Of a stretch of 64,000 nt of DNA, positions 51,475-58,973 are shown piece after piece. The number at the start of each line of letters is the position of its first letter. Positions within the stretch are counted from its first letter, which is position 1. The position numbers and the translations under genes were made by a program. The notes beneath the pieces were generated by a model that was not told the DNA's origin, did no database searches, and worked only from the letters and a program-made list of their open reading frames with translations. The DNA comes from Microbacterium mangrovi (GTDB lineage Bacteria > Actinomycetota > Actinomycetes > Actinomycetales > Microbacteriaceae): NCBI RefSeq assembly GCF_000802305.1, contig NZ_JTDK01000022.1, positions 51,941 to 115,940 on the forward strand. The letters are read 5' to 3'.

Positions 51475-51644
51475 GCAGCGCCGACCGTCTACCGGTACTG
51501 CCGCGCAGCCCGGAATCAGCGGCAACCGGATCAGTACTCGTGTCGTTCATCGGCGGCGCGGCGGCGGGCGTCCTCGGCATCACCTTCTCCGGCGAGTTCG
51601 CCGCCCGCGTCACACGCCTGGTGCAGCGCCTCTCCGGAAGCTAA
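51471..51644 (+). CDS. 57-aa mosaic micro-protein
   Basis: ATG overlapping the previous stop. Residues 1-21 are unique; 22-36 (VLVSFIGGAAAGVLG) match residues 178-192 of the Na+/H+ antiporter encoded at 52900 with one difference; 37-57 (ITFSGEFAARVTRLVQRLSGS) match the LLM C terminus. DNA is 41/45 identical to the antiporter gene and the rest belongs to direct repeat copy B. Both source frames are kept. The antiporter-derived part could form one short hydrophobic helix. Either a young chimeric gene or a recombination remnant. Confidence 0.55.
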   Translation: MSSADRLPVLPRSPESAATGSVLVSFIGGAAAGVLGITFSGEFAARVTRLVQRLSGS

Positions 51645-51741
51645 CCCCCCACCACGGTTTTTGCGAACGACTACTCAATTTCGACGATTCGGTACTCACT
51701 GAGCCGGAAACGGCGCAATTCCCACCGCGCTCGAGAGTGGG
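51579..51741 (+). repeat. Direct repeat copy B
   Basis: Second copy of the 160-bp segment at 50814-50974, now joined on its left to antiporter-like DNA (51534-51578) and on its right to the leader of the secreted-protein gene at 51794. It keeps the TTTTTGCGAACGACTACTC block. Confidence 0.85.
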
Positions 51742-51793
51742 ATGCCGGTGGGCCCCAACGTCGGAGCCCGTTCATCGGAGAACGGAGAGAATC

Positions 51794-52510
51794 ATGCACA
51801 CTCCTACTGCGCTTGTCGTCGGTGGCGCCTCGCTGGCATTGCTCGTGGGGCTGGGAACATCCAGCGCCTCAGCGTCCACGGACGATCCGGCGGCTGTCAC
51901 GACGGTAACGGGGTTCCAACAGCAGCTGGCGGATGAGTCAAAGACATCTCCCGCAGCGGCGACGGAGCTCCAACAGTTTGAGGATCTGTCGCCGTCGGAC
52001 CAGCAGAAGCTCGTCGACTACCTCGATGACCCTGAGGTGGCGGAGGCCTTCGAACATACGGCCGCAACCGGCGAAGCCCTCAGCATCAAAGACGGCGACG
52101 TGCAAACGACGGCAAAGGTGGAGATCAGTCGCACACCTGCCTCTGCAGGGCTCCTGTCCGTACGGTCGCTTGCATCCACGCAACAGTACAACGTCACGGC
52201 CACATATGCACCGGAGCAGCGGATCCTCGGTGTGCTCATCACGAGGTTGACGCAGACCTTCAAGTACGTGACGGGAAACAACGTCGTCCTCAGGACTCAG
52301 AGCTGCACTGCTGCTGCGACGAACTTCAATTTCACTGTCCAGCTCGACAGCAAGGTGAGCCGATACATGCTTGCTGGGGGCAGGGCCGAGTGTGACATCG
52401 TCTGGAAGGGATACATTGCCTACAAGGCCTTCGGCGTCGAGATCGACAAGCTGCAGAAGCTGGTTGTGAGCGGCCCCGGGATCGTCTCCGAGAGCCTCAA
52501 CAACGCATAG
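51794..52510 (+). CDS. Secreted protein of unknown function
   Basis: 238 aa with a Sec signal peptide (hydrophobic ALVVGGASLALLVGLG, cleavage likely after A27), a helical acidic segment to about residue 100 (ELQQFEDLSPSDQQKLVDYL) and a beta-rich C-terminal half with two cysteines (SCTAA, AECDIVW) that could form a disulfide. GGAGAG lies 5-7 bases before the ATG. Directly upstream is repeat copy B, directly downstream a small membrane protein, possibly its partner. No known family; effector or surface protein are guesses. Confidence 0.7.
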   Translation: MHTPTALVVGGASLALLVGLGTSSASASTDDPAAVTTVTGFQQQLADESKTSPAAATELQQFEDLSPSDQQKLVDYLDDPEVAEAFEHTAATGEALSIKDGDVQTTAKVEISRTPASAGLLSVRSLASTQQYNVTATYAPEQRILGVLITRLTQTFKYVTGNNVVLRTQSCTAAATNFNFTVQLDSKVSRYMLAGGRAECDIVWKGYIAYKAFGVEIDKLQKLVVSGPGIVSESLNNA

Positions 52511-52786
52511 GTGGTCGTGATGGCGATTGGTGGAGAAGTCGTGCATTCTCAGCCGAAGTGGATCCCCATCGTGGCGTGGATCGCGTTCGGCGCAGGCGTC
52601 GCCTTGGTGAGAATTCCGGCAGCGAGCTTCGGCAGTCTTCTGGTCGGCCTTCTGATCACATACCTCGGAGTTCGAAAAGGGACGAGGCAGCGCACCGCGC
52701 TGCTGATCGTCGGGTGGAGTCTCCTCGGGCTCCTCGCCGCGATCCTCGTCCTCGGCATGATGCTCTGGGGCAGTTTCGAACTGTAG
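52511..52786 (+). CDS. Small membrane protein, 88-91 aa
   Basis: Three hydrophobic segments (WIPIVAWIAFGAGVALV, SFGSLLVGLLITYLGV, LLIVGWSLLGLLAAILVLGM). Starts GTG 52511 or ATG 52520, immediately after the secreted-protein stop, so translationally coupled. May anchor, export or protect against the secreted product; unproven. Confidence 0.6.
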   Translation: MVVMAIGGEVVHSQPKWIPIVAWIAFGAGVALVRIPAASFGSLLVGLLITYLGVRKGTRQRTALLIVGWSLLGLLAAILVLGMMLWGSFEL

Positions 52787-52797
52787 GCCTCGATCTG

Positions 52798-52833
52798 GCG
52801 AGACGCCCTCGGGCATGCCCGGGGGCGTCTCGC
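52798..52833 (+). terminator. Strong hairpin after the secreted-protein operon
   Basis: Arms GCGAGACGCCC (52798-52808) / GGGCGTCTCGC (52823-52833) around the palindrome CGGGCATGCCCG. Twelve bases after the stop; terminates the 51043-52786 unit. Confidence 0.75.
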
Positions 52834-52899
52834 TGTTGACACTCGTGCGGGGTCCGGTCGGGCGGCAGACTGGGACCGCACGCAACCCCGGGAGGCACC

Positions 52900-54675
52900 A
52901 TGCACGGACTCGAAGTGACCGTTCTGCTGGGCATCGCGATCCTCGTCGGAACCCTACTCGCACCGCGGCTGCGACTTGCCACCCCGCTGGTGCTGCTCGT
53001 GCTCGGCCTGCTGCTCGGCTTCGTGCCGGCGCTGCGGGACGTCGAGCTCCCGCCCGAGACGGTGCTGCTGCTCTTCCTCCCGGTGATGCTGTTCTGGGAG
53101 AGCCTCACCACGTCGCTGCGCTCGATCCGCCGCGACTTCCGGTACATCGCCCCGATGTCGACGCTGCTGGTCGTCGCCTCCGCGTTCGCGGTCGCAGGCC
53201 TGGCCACCCTGCTCGGGCTGCCCTGGGAGGCATCCCTCATCCTCGGCGCGGCCGTGGCCCCGCCGGATGCCACCGCGGTCGCCGCCCTCGGGCGCCTCCT
53301 GCCGCAGCGCACCTTCATGAAGCTCAAGGCCGAGAGCCTCACCAACGACGGCACGGCGCTGGTGATCTACGCGATCGCGGTCTCGCTCGCGGTCGGCGGG
53401 CACGTCAGCGGCTGGACCATCACCTGGACCGTGCTGGTGTCGTACATCGGCGGGGCGGCGGCGGGCGTCCTCGGCGCCGTGTTCGGCTGGCTGGTGCTGC
53501 GCCGCCTGCAGGCGACCCTGCCGATCAACCTGACCCTGCTGCTGGTGCCGTTCGTGTCGTTCCTGCTCGCCGAGCTCGTCGGGGCATCCGGCGTCCTCGC
53601 CGTCGTCGTGGCCGGCCTCATCATCGCGTGGATCTCGCCCCGGGTGACGACCGCGGCCTCGAGACGCCAGGCCGAGGCGATGTGGCCGTTCGGGGTGTTC
53701 GTGCTCAACGGCGCTCTGTTCGTGCTGATCGGGCTCGAAGTGCAGCTGGTGGTGCACGAGATCTCGCCGAGCGAGATCTGGAGCCTCGTGCTCGCCTCCG
53801 TCGCGGTGTGGGCGGCGCTGCTGGTGGTGCGCTACGTGTTCCAGCTGCTGTCGGCGCCGTTCACGCATCCGGCGCCGGGCACCTCGTTCGCACTGCGCAA
53901 CCGGATGCGGGTCGTGTCGACGTTCGCGGGGTTCCGCGGTGCCGTGTCGCTGGCGATCGCGATGTCGGTGCCGCTGACCACGAACGCGGGGGCTCCACTG
54001 CCGGGTCGCAGCGAGATCGTCTTCGTCACCGCCGGAGTCATCGTGCTGGGACTCGTGATCCAGGGGCCGCTGCTGCCGGCGCTCATCCGCTGGGCGCGCT
54101 ACCCGCGCGACACCACCACCCAGGACGAATGCGACCTCATCGAGCGCGCGATCTCGGGTGCCGCCGTCGCCGCGCTCGACGACCTCGCCGCCGAACACGG
54201 CATCAGCGACGAGGTGCGCGATCGCACCCGGCGGGACACATACGAGATGCTCGAGCTCGCGAACGCCCGCAGCATCGCCCGGCAGCGCGCCGCGATGGAG
54301 GCGGATGCCGCCGACCTGCAGGCCGTCGCGGGCACCGGTCCGCTGGCGGACGAGCCGGATGCCGGCATCCCCGGACCAGGCGCGGTCGTGCCGGATGCCG
54401 GGGGGCCCGGCGTCGGGGCGGGGGTCGGAGCCGACGCGGCTGGGTTCGAACTGGAGATGCTCGCGGTCAGCACCGACATCGACGTGACGCAGCGCTCGCC
54501 CCTGGTCAAGCACGAGGAGCACACCCGTCTCAAGCTCGCCCTGCTCGACCGCAAGCGCGAGGTGCTGCTGCGCCTGCGCAGCGAACGTGTGGTGGACGAC
54601 CTGGTGGTGCGGCGCGTGCAGGGCCGGCTCGACCTGGAGGAGGTCCGCCTGCGCGGCATCGAGGCCTTCGATTGA
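52900..54675 (+). CDS. CPA1 family Na+/H+ antiporter
   Basis: 591 aa, about 12 helices in the first 390 residues with AAVAPPDATAVAALGRLLP, LKAESLTNDGTALVIY and FRGAVSLAIAMSVPL, the ND and substrate motifs of NhaP/CPA1 antiporters. The C-terminal 190 residues are a cytoplasmic regulatory tail with a Gly/Pro/Ala-rich stretch near 490-510. Exchanges Na+ or K+ for protons. GGGAGGCACC precedes the ATG. A 45-bp stretch at 53431-53475 has a near-identical copy at 51534-51578. Confidence 0.93.
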   Translation: MHGLEVTVLLGIAILVGTLLAPRLRLATPLVLLVLGLLLGFVPALRDVELPPETVLLLFLPVMLFWESLTTSLRSIRRDFRYIAPMSTLLVVASAFAVAGLATLLGLPWEASLILGAAVAPPDATAVAALGRLLPQRTFMKLKAESLTNDGTALVIYAIAVSLAVGGHVSGWTITWTVLVSYIGGAAAGVLGAVFGWLVLRRLQATLPINLTLLLVPFVSFLLAELVGASGVLAVVVAGLIIAWISPRVTTAASRRQAEAMWPFGVFVLNGALFVLIGLEVQLVVHEISPSEIWSLVLASVAVWAALLVVRYVFQLLSAPFTHPAPGTSFALRNRMRVVSTFAGFRGAVSLAIAMSVPLTTNAGAPLPGRSEIVFVTAGVIVLGLVIQGPLLPALIRWARYPRDTTTQDECDLIERAISGAAVAALDDLAAEHGISDEVRDRTRRDTYEMLELANARSIARQRAAMEADAADLQAVAGTGPLADEPDAGIPGPGAVVPDAGGPGVGAGVGADAAGFELEMLAVSTDIDVTQRSPLVKHEEHTRLKLALLDRKREVLLRLRSERVVDDLVVRRVQGRLDLEEVRLRGIEAFD

Positions 54676-54746
54676 GCCCGCTCCGAACCGTTCGCCGGCG
54701 GCCGGAGCCGAGCGTGCTCCAAGGATGCCGCGCCTAGGCTTTCCGC

Positions 54747-55289
54747 ATGATCCTCGATCCGCTGCTTCGCCGTGCCGAGCCGCTGTTCCTGAAGCTCGAC
54801 CGCGTCGCCGGCGGCCGCCAGGCGCACCAGCGCATCCCGAACGAGGACCTCGAGCACCATCGCACCATCCGCGCGTTCCGGTGGGTGTTCTGGCTGCTGC
54901 TGCTCGAGCTGGTGATCGGGATCGTCGCGGTCGTCGTCGCCGTGGTGATCGCGGTGCAGGCGGGCAGCATCCGGGCCGTGCCCTTCGCGGTGTGGATGCG
55001 GGCGCTCATCGTGCTCGCGATGACGGCGACCCTCTTCTACTTCGCCTGGCGGGCCGCGCTCGGCTGGCGGTGGGCGTACCTGCGGCTGCGGCTGTTCGCG
55101 CAGATCTTCCCGGTGATCACGCTCGTGATCGCGGCGATCCCCGGGCTGTACCCCGCGTGGATGGTGACCGAGCAGATCATCTTCAGCCTGGTGATGATCG
55201 GTATCGCCGACTTCCTGACCAGCGACCACATGCGTCAGGTGTTTCGCAAGCCCGACGAGCCGGCGGGCGGTGCCGCCGCTCAGAGCTGA
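54747..55289 (+). CDS. Membrane protein, unknown function
   Basis: 180 aa with four hydrophobic segments (WVFWLLLLELVIGIVAVVVA; MRALIVLAMTATLFYFAWRAALG; FPVITLVIAAIPGLYPAW; IIFSLVMIGIADFL) and a charged N terminus. No family recognised. 71 bp after the antiporter gene, possibly cotranscribed. Confidence 0.75.
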   Translation: MILDPLLRRAEPLFLKLDRVAGGRQAHQRIPNEDLEHHRTIRAFRWVFWLLLLELVIGIVAVVVAVVIAVQAGSIRAVPFAVWMRALIVLAMTATLFYFAWRAALGWRWAYLRLRLFAQIFPVITLVIAAIPGLYPAWMVTEQIIFSLVMIGIADFLTSDHMRQVFRKPDEPAGGAAAQS

Positions 55290-55320
55290 GCCCCCGCCGG
55301 TCGAGGCAGGGTCGCGCCGC

Positions 55321-55368
55321 CGAGACGGGATCGCGCCGACCCTGTTTCGTCGGCGCGACCCCGTTTCG
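55321..55368. terminator. Long hairpin between convergent genes
   Basis: CGAGACGGGATCGCGCCGAC (55321-55340) pairs with GTCGGCGCGACCCCGTTTCG (55349-55368), 18 of 20. Between the membrane protein (+) and the monooxygenase gene (-). Confidence 0.7.
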
Positions 55369-55388
55369 ACGCGGAATGCGGCGCCGGC

Positions 55389-57278
55389 TCAGTTCTGCGG
55401 CAGCAGGCAGCCGGCGAAGAACTCGGCGAGCTGGTCGCGCACCGACAGCGGGAAGACGCCCGACACGTAGTGGTCGGGACGCACGACGACCACGGCGCCG
55501 TCGCGCGAGATGCCGCGCGCCTCGAAGATGTCGTCCTCGGGCAGCGTCGCGTACACCTTCTCGAAGTCCATCAGGTCGAACGGGGCGTGGTGCGGACGGA
55601 AGACGCCCGGGGCGGCGATCACGTCGACCTCGGTGTGCGGCTGCTGGTAGACGACCTTGACGTCGAAGACGGCATCCAGATCGGCGTCCGACGGCGTGAA
55701 GCGCGCGACCGGGGATGCCGGGTCCTGCTTGAGCCAGCGGGCGAATTCCTTCAGGGCCGACTCCTCGTGCTGGCCGGGGCGGTCGGCGAAGGCGTAGATG
55801 CGCCACCGCCCGTCGGCGCGGTGGTGGTGGCCGAGGTGCACCGGGTTGCCGTCGGCGACCCGGCCGACCTTGGCCGACTTGAAACGCTTGCCGAGCGGGA
55901 AGCCGGTGGCCAGGTCGGGGTCCGAGGCATCCGACACGATCATCGAGGGCGCGTACTCGGTGAGGAATCCGGCCGGGAACTCCGCGGTGCGCACGTAGAA
56001 GTCCTCGAGCTCGGTGGGGTCGTCGAGGTCCTCGGGCTTGGTGGCCATGAGCGTCGACCACGTGCGGTCGAAGTCGATGAGGTTCTGGGCGACGACGTGC
56101 CGCTCGGCCGAGTAGGTGGCCAGAAGGCTCTCCGGTGCGAGCCCGGAGCACACGTGCCCGAGTTTCCAGCCGATGTTCCAGCCGTCCTGGATCGACACGT
56201 TCATGCCCTGGCCGGCCTTGGCGCTGTGCGTGTGGCAGGCGTCGCCGCCGATGAACACGCGCGGGTTGCGCGTGCCGATCTCGTCGACCGGAACGTCGTC
56301 GAAGCGGTCGGTGACGCGGTGGCCGACCTCGTAGACGCTGTGCCACGGCACGTTCTTGACGTCGAGCTTGTACGGATGCAGGATGTCGTTCGCCTTCGCG
56401 ATGATCTGCTCGAGGCTCGTCTTGCGCACCGCGCCCTTGTCGTCGGGCCCGACTTCGCCGAGGTCGACGTAGAGGCGGAACAGGTACCCGCCTTCGCGCG
56501 GGATGAGGAGGATGTTGCCCGCCTCGGACTGGATGGAGCACTTCGTGCGGATGTCCGGAAAGTCGGTGTTGGCGAGCGTGTCCATGACGCCCCAGGCGTG
56601 GTTGGCCTGCTGGCCGATGTGCACGGCGCCGATGGAGTCGCGCACGGCGCTGCGCGCCCCGTCGCCGCCCACCACGTACTTGGCGTGCACGACCCGCGTC
56701 GCGCCGGCATCCGGACCCGCGGTGCGGGTGAGGGTCACCGCGACCGGGTACTCCCCCTCGGTGCCGACCTCGAGGCCCTCGAACTGCCAGCCGAAGTCGG
56801 GCACGAGACGCGTGGGGGCGTTGCGCGCGGACTCGGCGAAGTAGTCGAGCACGCGCGCCTGGTTCACGATGAGGTGCGGGAACTCGCTGATGCCGGACGG
56901 GTCGTCGGGGGCGACCGCGGCCCGCACGATGCGGGTGGGGTCGGCGGGATCCGGCTTCCAGAACGCCATCTCGGTGATCCAGTAGGCCTCGGCGATGATC
57001 GCCTCCGCGAACCCGAACGCCTGGAACGTCTCGACGCTGCGCGCCTGGATGCCGTCGGCCTGGCCGATCTTGAGGCGTCCGTCGCGGCGCTCGATGATGC
57101 GGGTGTGCACGTTCGGGAACTGCGCGAGCTGCGCGGCGGTCACGATGCCCGCGGGACCGGAGCCGACGATGAGCACGTCCATCTCGTCGGGGAGCTCGTC
57201 GGGTCGATTGAGACCGATCCCGGCCGCCGGCTGCACGCGCGGATCGGTCGAGACGTAGCCGTGGTGGTGGAACTGCAT
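55389..57278 (-). CDS. FAD-dependent aromatic monooxygenase (3-hydroxybenzoate 4-/phenol 2-monooxygenase type)
   Basis: 629 aa class A flavoprotein hydroxylase: FAD-binding VLIVGSGPAGIVTAAQLA (about residues 35-52), GGDGARSAVRDSIG, the FAD motif GDACHTHSAKAGQGMN and a C-terminal thioredoxin-like domain typical of phenol hydroxylase/MobA-type enzymes. Hydroxylates a phenolic ring. AGGAGG lies 5 bases before the ATG. Divergent from an IclR regulator; the interval contains a PcaR-like operator, consistent with induction by aromatic acids. Confidence 0.93.
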   Translation of the reverse strand: MQFHHHGYVSTDPRVQPAAGIGLNRPDELPDEMDVLIVGSGPAGIVTAAQLAQFPNVHTRIIERRDGRLKIGQADGIQARSVETFQAFGFAEAIIAEAYWITEMAFWKPDPADPTRIVRAAVAPDDPSGISEFPHLIVNQARVLDYFAESARNAPTRLVPDFGWQFEGLEVGTEGEYPVAVTLTRTAGPDAGATRVVHAKYVVGGDGARSAVRDSIGAVHIGQQANHAWGVMDTLANTDFPDIRTKCSIQSEAGNILLIPREGGYLFRLYVDLGEVGPDDKGAVRKTSLEQIIAKANDILHPYKLDVKNVPWHSVYEVGHRVTDRFDDVPVDEIGTRNPRVFIGGDACHTHSAKAGQGMNVSIQDGWNIGWKLGHVCSGLAPESLLATYSAERHVVAQNLIDFDRTWSTLMATKPEDLDDPTELEDFYVRTAEFPAGFLTEYAPSMIVSDASDPDLATGFPLGKRFKSAKVGRVADGNPVHLGHHHRADGRWRIYAFADRPGQHEESALKEFARWLKQDPASPVARFTPSDADLDAVFDVKVVYQQPHTEVDVIAAPGVFRPHHAPFDLMDFEKVYATLPEDDIFEARGISRDGAVVVVRPDHYVSGVFPLSVRDQLAEFFAGCLLPQN

Positions 57279-57325
57279 CGATGCCTCCTAGCCCGTCATT
57301 GGGCTCTTGCGCCCTGACGGGCTTG

Positions 57326-57363
57326 TGTTCGATAATCGAACAAGCTGTTCTGGTATAGAACAG
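57326..57363. promoter_or_regulatory. IclR (PcaR/PobR-like) operators in divergent promoter
   Basis: Perfect palindrome TGTTCGATAATCGAACA (57326-57342) and CTGTTCT-GGTAT-AGAACAG (57345-57363). The first nearly equals the GTTCGATAATCGCAC box bound by PcaR/PobR-type IclR regulators of aromatic catabolism. TATAGA (57354-57359) may be the -10 of the IclR gene, within the second site. Confidence 0.8.
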
Positions 57364-57396
57364 ATCGTATACGAAGACCGGCAGGAGGGGCAAGGG

Positions 57397-58251
57397 ATGC
57401 CGGAGGAGGTCGACGCAGGCACCCTGAGCGGCGCAGGCGCCCCGAGCAGTGCAGGCGCCCCGAGCAGTGCAGGCGCCCTGACCGGCGCAGGCGCCCCGAG
57501 CAGTGCAGGCGCCCCGAGCAGTGCAGGCGCCCTGAGCCTGTCGAAGGACAATTCCCCCGGCGCATCCGGGTCGCAGACGCTCAGTCGCGGCATCCGGATC
57601 CTCGAGATCCTCTCGGACGCCCGCGAGCCGCTCACGATCGACGAGATCGCCCGGCGCCTCGGCGTGCACCGCTCGGTCGCCTACCGGCTGCTGCGCACCC
57701 TCGAGGACCACGGGCTCGTGGTGCGCGACGACGCGGGCCGCGTCGAACTCGGCGCCCGGCTCGCGTCCCTCGCGGCCGGCGTCGCGCACGACCTGCAGGC
57801 CGAGGCGCTGCCCGAGCTCACCGCCGTGGCGAACGACCTCGCCATGACGTGCTTCATCGCGATGCTCGATCGTGACGAGGCCCTGACACTCATCTCGGTG
57901 GAACCGCGGCACGCGATCGCATCGGTGGCGCAGCGGCCGGGATCCCGGCATCCGGTCGCGGCCGGCGCACCCGGCAAGGTGATCCTCGCCCAGCTGCCGG
58001 TGACCGAATGGCCTGCCGGCGTGACCGCCGGCTTCGCGGCGGAGGTGCAGGATGCCGCCCTCCGCGGATTCGCGCAGAGCCACGACGAGGTGATCCCGTC
58101 GCTGCGGGCCGTCGCGGTGGCGCTCCCGCTGCGGGGGCGTCCGCCCGCCGCGATCGCGGTCGTCTACCTCGCCAGCGACCTGGCCGTCGAAGAGATCGCG
58201 CGGCGCCTCGCCGCGGCATCCGACTCGATCCGCGGCGCTCTCGGCAGCTGA
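57397..58251 (+). CDS. IclR family regulator with repeat-encoded N-terminal tail
   Basis: 284 aa. Residues 1-50 are a low-complexity tail of AGAPSS-type hexapeptides encoded by 18-bp repeats and ending in the intergenic word CTGAGCCTGTCGAAG. The IclR winged HTH follows (TIDEIARRLGVHRSVAYRLLRTL), then the effector domain (RHPVAAGAPGKVILAQL). GGAGGGG before ATG 57397 and the absence of a later start codon before the HTH support the long form. Controls the divergent monooxygenase. Confidence 0.9.
   Translation: MPEEVDAGTLSGAGAPSSAGAPSSAGALTGAGAPSSAGAPSSAGALSLSKDNSPGASGSQTLSRGIRILEILSDAREPLTIDEIARRLGVHRSVAYRLLRTLEDHGLVVRDDAGRVELGARLASLAAGVAHDLQAEALPELTAVANDLAMTCFIAMLDRDEALTLISVEPRHAIASVAQRPGSRHPVAAGAPGKVILAQLPVTEWPAGVTAGFAAEVQDAALRGFAQSHDEVIPSLRAVAVALPLRGRPPAAIAVVYLASDLAVEEIARRLAAASDSIRGALGS
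57415..57546 (+). repeat. 18-bp tandem repeat array inside the IclR gene
   Basis: Six full units starting at 57415, 57433, 57451, 57469, 57487 and 57505 (consensus GCAGGCGCCCCGAGCAGT) and a seventh that runs into CTGAGCCTGTCGAAG (57532-57546). In frame, 6 codons per unit. Confidence 0.9.
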
Positions 58252-58391
58252 TGCGGGCGGGCTGCCCCGGCTTCACTCGTCACGATCCACACGCCCGCAC
58301 GCACAACCTGACGAGCGAACAGGCACGTCGCGCGTGCGGGGCGCGCCCTTCGGCAGGAGTCGGCTCGGCAGCTGACGTCGGCGGGGCCGAC

Positions 58392-58973
58392 TCAGTCCTC
58401 GGGCAGGGGGCCGGTCAGGTAGCCCTGCACGGTCGGGCCGACGTGATCGGCCACCCACGCCGGATCGGCGGATGCCAGCGGCTCCCATCGCAGGACGTAC
58501 CGCGTCAGCATCAGACCGGTGATCTGACTCGCCAGCAGCGCGGCACGGGTCTCCACGCGGTCGTCGGGACTGAAGCGGCGCACGACGGGGCCCACCGCCC
58601 GCTCGAGGATGAACGTGCGCATCTGCCCCGCCAGCGTCTTGCTGCGCATCGCACTGCGCACGAGCGTCGTCAGCACCGGCGCGTGGGCGTCCCAGGTGCG
58701 CACCAGGGCGAGGAGCAGCTCCCTCGCGGCATCGGCGGCGTCAGCATCCAGCACCGGCGCGATGACGTCGGCCGGATCGACCTGCAGGGCGGTGACGGCC
58801 TCGAAGAGTCCGCCCTTGGACCCGAAGTAGTGCGCGATCATGGCCGGGTCGACCCCGGCGCGCTGCGCGATCTCGCGCGTGGTGCCGTCCACCCCGCGGT
58901 CGGCGAACACCTCGCGGGCGGCATCCAGGATCTCCTGCCGCGTGGTGGACGGGCCGCGGCGCCGCCCGCTCAT
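58392..58973 (-). CDS. TetR family regulator of ABC-2 exporter
   Basis: 193 aa; HTH TTREIAQRAGVDPAMIAHYF (about residues 31-50). Start overlaps the stop of the tandem-ATPase gene, so it is the last gene of the exporter operon and probably controls it through the palindrome at 62105-62124. Comparable to the TetR regulator of the YbhFSR exporter in enterobacteria. Confidence 0.9.
   Translation of the reverse strand: MSGRRRGPSTTRQEILDAAREVFADRGVDGTTREIAQRAGVDPAMIAHYFGSKGGLFEAVTALQVDPADVIAPVLDADAADAARELLLALVRTWDAHAPVLTTLVRSAMRSKTLAGQMRTFILERAVGPVVRRFSPDDRVETRAALLASQITGLMLTRYVLRWEPLASADPAWVADHVGPTVQGYLTGPLPED

Noticed and set aside
57415..57540. CRISPR-like array
   Set aside because: 18-bp direct units lie back to back without spacers and are in frame inside a coding region.
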